Assembly (NCBI GenBank): GCA_003646995.1
Contig: QMLZ01000096.1
Location: 1-10,166 of the forward strand
Source: Deltaproteobacteria bacterium
Lineage (GTDB): Bacteria > Desulfobacterota > DSM-4660 > Desulfatiglandales > Desulfatiglandaceae
DNA length: 10,166 bases
Reading direction: 5' to 3'
In this document: positions 7,560 to 10,166 of the stretch, piece after piece
Numbering within the stretch: the stretch's first letter is position 1
Layout: each line of letters opens with the position of its first letter
Notes under the pieces: generated by a model
What the model saw: the letters and a program-made list of their open reading frames with translations, nothing else
What the model was told of the DNA's origin: nothing
The model's database searches: none
Position numbers and translations under genes: made by a program

Positions 7560-8233
7560 TACAGGTAGCTTCTCCTCTTTCTTTGCTGTCTCCCTATGAT
7601 GATGCCGATAAGCAGCCCGCACAGCAGTACCAGGGCACCGAGAGCAAACCATTTCTTCTTTTCCGAATACCTATACTGGTTATTTTCCCTGGTCAGCCTC
7701 TCGATCTCTGATTGGCTCTTTTCCATTTCTTGCTTTAGCACGGCGTATTTCTCTTTAAGCTTCAGGTAGTCCGCGGCGCCCTGGCGCAGGCTTTTATACC
7801 GGCTGGACACATCTTTGAAGGCCTTGGTGGTATCGTCCAGTTGCTTTTTTAGGTCAGAATTTTCCTGCTTAAGTTCCAGTAAATTTTTTTGGATCTGGTT
7901 CAATTTATCTTTCAACCTCAGGTTTTCTGCCCGCAGTGTCTTGGCCTGTTTTTTCCATGGAAGTCTTTCCACCAGGTAGCGGCTGAGGACCCAACCCTCA
8001 GGTGGAGGCTCGCCTTTCCCCAAAACCTTTACATGCGACCAGTCTCCCTCTGTTTCCATGACTTCAAGCGGTTGACCTGAAGGAAGAAGGCTGACGATTT
8101 TGTTTTCGGTGCTAGGCCCGGTTCTAAGGGTAATCTTGAAAGAGTCCGTAACGTATGCAGTGGCTCCAAAGGATGGTGTCCAAAAGGCCACAATGCACAG
8201 GAACACCCCCAATCCCAGCAGCGCTTTTTTCAT
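7556..8233 (-). CDS. SH3-domain, coiled-coil, C-terminally anchored envelope protein (TIGR04211-like)
   Basis: This 225-residue protein has four parts. A signal peptide comes first (MKKALLGLGVFLCIVAF, cleavage near SFGA at 23-26). A bacterial SH3 domain covers about 27-90 (ITLRTGPSTENKIVSLLPSG, WSHVKV, EGWVLSRYL). A long heptad-rich coiled coil spans about 98-190. A single membrane helix (195-214) is followed by the basic tail RQQRKRRSYLY. This order matches the TIGR04211 'SH3 and anchor domain' family, including E. coli YgiM, whose function is not settled; the SH3 domain would face the periplasm and might contact peptidoglycan. The ATG at 8233 has AAAGGA about 10 bases upstream. It is coupled to cinA by a TTGA overlap, so both are likely one transcription unit. 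Why these two are paired is unknown. Confidence 0.85.
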   Translation of the reverse strand: MKKALLGLGVFLCIVAFWTPSFGATAYVTDSFKITLRTGPSTENKIVSLLPSGQPLEVMETEGDWSHVKVLGKGEPPPEGWVLSRYLVERLPWKKQAKTLRAENLRLKDKLNQIQKNLLELKQENSDLKKQLDDTTKAFKDVSSRYKSLRQGAADYLKLKEKYAVLKQEMEKSQSEIERLTRENNQYRYSEKKKWFALGALVLLCGLLIGIIIGRQQRKRRSYLY

Positions 8234-8262
8234 AATCTGGCCGTCCTTTCCGCTTTGTTAAT

Positions 8263-8291
8263 ATTATGCCCGCCCCTTGTGCAACAAGCAA
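8263..8291 (-). promoter_or_regulatory. candidate sigma-70 promoter for the SH3-protein/cinA pair
   Basis: On the minus strand TTGCTT (8286-8291) and CATAAT (8263-8268) are separated by exactly 17 bases. Transcription would start near 8256, giving a leader of about 23 bases carrying the AAAGGA ribosome site. It fits the 98-base gap after the PEBP gene. Neither hexamer is perfect. Confidence 0.4.
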
Positions 8292-8313
8292 TACGGTGGA
8301 TAAACAAAGCACC

Positions 8314-8335
8314 AGTGATAGAGTGATAAAATCAC
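8314..8335. repeat. AGTGATA direct repeat plus GTGAT/ATCAC inverted repeat upstream of the SH3-cinA promoter
   Basis: AGTGATA occurs at 8314-8320 and 8322-8328, and the second copy forms an inverted repeat GTGAT-AAA-ATCAC at 8323-8335. The cluster lies about 23 bases upstream of the candidate -35 and runs into the stop codon of the PEBP gene. It could be a regulator site or a weak stem at the end of the PEBP transcript; no T run follows, so it is not a standard terminator. Confidence 0.3.
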
Positions 8336-8892
8336 CGGCTGTACCTACCCATCAGCTCGCCTTTGGCCAAGATATGACCCTCCATTGCATCCAGCAGTTG
8401 ACTCTTGGTCACACCGGGTTTCAGGTCCAAAGTGGTATCCAGGGCATATATCTTGAAAAAATATCTGTGCGTTCCGCCCGGCGGACAGGGCCCTCCGTAA
8501 CCGTAGTTCCGAAAGTCATTGATACCGTGGACCGCGCCGTTGTCGAGGTTCGGCTGGGAGGGAATCTTTTCCGGCAGCTCCGTTACATCGGGTGGGATGT
8601 TGAACAAGACCCAATGAACCCACGTACCCATGGGCGCATCGGGATCATCACATATCAACGCCAGGGACTTGGCCCCATCGGGTACTCCCTCCCAACGAAG
8701 AGGGGGAGAGACATCCTCTCCGTCACAAGTATACTTAACAGGTATGTTTGCCCCATTTTCAAATGCTGTACTAGTGATCTTTATCTCCATGCTTTCCCCT
8801 CCTTTCACAACGCTCAAGGGATACAGGGAAAATAGCGCGACCGTCAATATTCCAAGCAAGAGAGGCCCTCCCAAGATTTGCCCTTTACACAT
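8332..8892 (-). CDS. YbhB/YbcL family phosphatidylethanolamine-binding-like protein (PEBP)
   Basis: The core matches bacterial PEBP/Raf-kinase-inhibitor-like proteins: IPVKYTCDGEDVSPPLRW, ALICDDPDAPMGTWVHWVLF (the ligand-pocket DPDAP and HW residues) and GGTHRYFFKIYAL. Physiological roles of the bacterial members remain unclear. The start is uncertain. ATG at 8892 (or GTG at 8901, preceded by AGAAGG) adds a hydrophobic signal-like segment (ILGGPLLLGILTVALFSLYPL) that would send the protein to the periplasm. ATG at 8790 begins right at the PEBP fold (MEIKITSTAF, 152 residues, the size of YbhB) and has an ideal Shine-Dalgarno. I list the longer form because the signal-like extension is open and resembles exported family members. 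It follows moaC by about 42 bases and may belong to that operon. Confidence 0.85.
   Translation of the reverse strand: MCKGQILGGPLLLGILTVALFSLYPLSVVKGGESMEIKITSTAFENGANIPVKYTCDGEDVSPPLRWEGVPDGAKSLALICDDPDAPMGTWVHWVLFNIPPDVTELPEKIPSQPNLDNGAVHGINDFRNYGYGGPCPPGGTHRYFFKIYALDTTLDLKPGVTKSQLLDAMEGHILAKGELMGRYSR
8791..8803 (-). promoter_or_regulatory. strong internal Shine-Dalgarno before a second start of the PEBP gene
   Basis: AGGAGG (complement of 8798-8803) lies 7 bases from an in-frame ATG at 8790 inside the PEBP reading frame. It is the best ribosome site in the window and much better than those at 8892/8901. It either marks the true start or allows a second, leaderless cytosolic form. Confidence 0.5.
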
Positions 8893-8934
8893 GACGCTCA
8901 CCTACCCTTCTTACGCCTTTTAACCGTGGGGGCG

Positions 8935-9378
8935 CTATTTGTCAACTGCCCCCTTTATTTTCCTGAGCACTCTTATATCAGTGATGATGGTCGTGGGATA
9001 CTGCCCGGCATGGTCCTTTTCAAGGTATTTAACCATGTCCCATATGGTATTCAACGCACCCGCCACGCCTACAAGTGCCTCCATTTCCACCCCGGTCCGG
9101 GCCCTTGCCTTAACATAACACTTGACCTCCACCATTTCGCCGGTGATTTCAAAAGTGAGCTTAACCGTGTCCAGCGGGATCTGATGGCAGTGGGGAATCA
9201 ACAGGTGGGTCTGCTTCGCAGCGTTCATCCCAGCGATTTCCGCCACCAGAAACGGATCTCCCTTCTTGATATTGCCTTTTCTTACTTCCTCAATGGTGGA
9301 CGGCGATAAGCGGATTCTACCTGCTGCTTCGGCCTCCCGCAATATTACCGGCTTCTCTGATACATCAACCATGCCCAT
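8935..9378 (-). CDS. moaC: cyclic pyranopterin monophosphate synthase MoaC
   Basis: MoaC converts the GTP-derived cyclic intermediate made by MoaA into cyclic pyranopterin monophosphate, the first stable intermediate of molybdenum cofactor synthesis, in the cytosol. Diagnostic motifs are MVDVSEKPVILREAEAAG, the KQTHLLIPHCHQIPL metal/substrate loop, RTGVEMEALVGVAGAL, and the catalytic IWDMVKYLEKD with the expected Asp and Lys. The ATG at 9378 lies one base after the upstream stop (TGAGATG), with GGAG upstream; ATG 9372 is an alternative. This gives 147 residues, shorter than the usual 155-165, because the common LTHxDxxGxA lead-in before MVDVS is absent. An in-frame upstream extension exists but does not resemble that segment. 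It is third in the hemA-moaE-moaC run. Confidence 0.93.
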   Translation of the reverse strand: MGMVDVSEKPVILREAEAAGRIRLSPSTIEEVRKGNIKKGDPFLVAEIAGMNAAKQTHLLIPHCHQIPLDTVKLTFEITGEMVEVKCYVKARARTGVEMEALVGVAGALNTIWDMVKYLEKDHAGQYPTTIITDIRVLRKIKGAVDK

Positions 9379-9379
9379 C

Positions 9380-9745
9380 TCAAGAATTCTCCAATCGCAG
9401 TTCCCTCTTTTTTGTCGCTTCTTTCTTAATCCTGTCAACCGCCTTAATGAGCGCTGGGAATACGTGCTCCCGGGTATCCCCTCCCACAGCAACAGCCATC
9501 ACTTCTTCACCCACAGACAACCTGCCCGGATTACATTCCACCACAGCATCTACAATTCCAGGGAGGCCTTTGGTCTCCCTTGCAATCCGCTCCACTGCTT
9601 CCAGGTCAAACGTGACCTCCATTGCCTGTACAAGCGCGCCATCCAGCGAGGTCTCACGAACCAGCCCCAGGTGTGTGGCAATCATCCCCATTTTCCCCAA
9701 TTGCGGGTGCCCCTTTATTTTCTCCAATACCTTATTGACAAGCAT
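9380..9745 (-). CDS. MoaE-like molybdopterin synthase catalytic subunit
   Basis: This 121-residue protein shows the MoaE pattern: an N-terminal GLVRETSLDGALVQAMEV strand pair (GxVR..S..G), a helix LEAVERIARET, then GIVDAVVECNPGRLSVGEEVMAVAVGGDTRE and VFPALIKAVDRIKKEATKKRE. MoaE with its sulfur-carrier partner MoaD inserts the dithiolene sulfurs into precursor Z. The C-terminal lysines expected near the active site (IKKEATKKRE) are present, but the usual SxHR segment reads GGDTRE, keeping Arg and losing His, as I recall for a divergent archaeal/deltaproteobacterial subgroup. No MoaD gene is in view. The ATG at 9745 sits 3 bases after the hemA stop, with AAGGAG 6 bases upstream, so expression is surely tied to hemA. 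I withhold a firm symbol because the protein is divergent. Confidence 0.72.
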   Translation of the reverse strand: MLVNKVLEKIKGHPQLGKMGMIATHLGLVRETSLDGALVQAMEVTFDLEAVERIARETKGLPGIVDAVVECNPGRLSVGEEVMAVAVGGDTREHVFPALIKAVDRIKKEATKKRELRLENS

Positions 9746-9748
9746 ACC

Positions 9749-10166
9749 TCACTCCTTTTCCCCATTTTCGTCCAGGTTAAATAATCGCCTTGTGATATCC
9801 AAATAAGTGGCAAGGGTGGGCCGATCAGCCCTTTGCTTGAGGAACAGTATGGGATCATTCAGAATCTTTTCCGCAATGGAACGGCTCAAGGTGATCAGGG
9901 CCTCCTTTTGCGGGGCACTCAGGGAAGACAACAGTCCGCTGCTTCGCTCCAGCTCCGCATGAACAATGGATTCGGCCTTCTCCCTCAGGGAGATTATGGT
10001 GGGAACGACTGCCAAGGTCTTGAGCCACCTGTCAAACTTTACTACCTCTTCTTCGATGATGCTTTCTGCCCTGGCGGCCTCTTTTCTTCGTTGTTCCAGG
10101 TTCGACTCAGTAACCCCTTTTAAATCATCAATATCAAAGAGGTAAACATTGTCAAGATCATTCACG
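9749..10166 (-). CDS. hemA: glutamyl-tRNA reductase, C-terminal part (runs off the right edge)
   Basis: About 139 residues of the C-terminus are visible. The YLFDIDDLKGVTESNLEQR stretch closes the NADPH domain and opens the spinal/dimerisation helices. EAARAESIIEEEVVKFDRWL, VVPTIISLREKAESI, ELERS..LLSSLS and SIAEKILNDPILFLK follow, all typical of glutamyl-tRNA reductase. The enzyme reduces Glu-tRNA(Glu) to glutamate-1-semialdehyde, the first committed step of C5-pathway tetrapyrrole (heme, siroheme, cobamide) synthesis. The catalytic cysteine and substrate domain lie outside the window, so activity cannot be judged. The usual KILHDP reads KILNDP. The frame is open through the edge; the true start is beyond it. 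It leads a run with moaE-like and moaC genes. Confidence 0.92.
   Translation of the reverse strand, partial: VNDLDNVYLFDIDDLKGVTESNLEQRRKEAARAESIIEEEVVKFDRWLKTLAVVPTIISLREKAESIVHAELERSSGLLSSLSAPQKEALITLSRSIAEKILNDPILFLKQRADRPTLATYLDITRRLFNLDENGEKE

Noticed and set aside
7560..7652. N-terminal extension of cinA to 7652
   Set aside because: The added residues overlap the 3' end of the SH3-protein gene and precede the conserved CinA start; the TTGA overlap at 7559 is the coherent start.
8266..8835. 189-codon plus-strand frame
   Set aside because: It lies antisense to the well-supported PEBP gene and shows no recognisable motif.
9266..9784. 172-codon plus-strand frame
   Set aside because: It is antisense to the moaE-like and moaC genes, whose motifs and spacing are convincing.
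1..10166. CRISPR array, tRNA, rRNA, toxin-antitoxin or phage genes
   Set aside because: No repeat-spacer pattern, cloverleaf-like run or matching protein was seen on either strand.

Overview
The window looks like a chromosomal segment of an anaerobic deltaproteobacterium (Desulfobacterota). That is an inference from gene types: a LUD-domain (LutC-type) lactate-oxidation protein, a soluble multi-PAS hybrid kinase, a 6TM protein ending in a double-CxxC domain that I associate with this phylum, a TIGR04211-type SH3/coiled-coil protein, and a hemA-moaE-moaC cluster. GC is intermediate and GTG/TTG starts are frequent. Genes are packed tightly: no gap exceeds about 130 bases, and I see no tRNA, rRNA, CRISPR array, IS element or phage gene.

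Layout. (1) Bases 1-774, plus strand: the tail of an unidentified gene coupled by a GTGA overlap to a LutC-like gene. (2) Bases 905-3199, plus: a cytosolic PAS-PAS-PAS-HisKA-HATPase-REC hybrid histidine kinase behind a possible TTGACA promoter and a possible SD-masking hairpin. (3) Bases 3186-4333, minus: two truncated genes welded together, an acetolactate-synthase-like TPP enzyme lacking both ends and the C-terminal half of a zinc-type alcohol dehydrogenase. Neither can encode a working enzyme of its family. (4) Bases 4334-5203, minus: a 6TM sensor-like protein with a C-terminal CxxC/CxxC module. (5) Bases 5303-6337, plus: a secreted endonuclease/exonuclease/phosphatase-family protein. (6) Bases 6324-8233, minus: cinA, with a decayed-looking deamidase domain, coupled behind an SH3/coiled-coil membrane-anchored protein. 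(7) Bases 8332-8892, minus: a PEBP (YbhB/YbcL) protein with two plausible starts. (8) Bases 8935-10166, minus: an operon hemA (3' part only) - moaE-like - moaC with 1-3 base gaps.

How they work together. Region 8 joins the first committed enzyme of tetrapyrrole synthesis to two molybdenum-cofactor enzymes; CinA downstream carries a MoaB/MogA-like fold, although its own role is not Moco synthesis by default. The kinase and the 6TM protein are both signalling proteins with no cognate partner in the window. Two convergent gene pairs (kinase/ADH remnant and nuclease/cinA) overlap tail to tail by 14 bases each, leaving no room for terminators.

I found no convincing new multi-gene system. The points most worth a second look are the TPP-enzyme/ADH junction, the 6TM-double-CxxC protein, the altered CinA active site and the dual-start PEBP gene.
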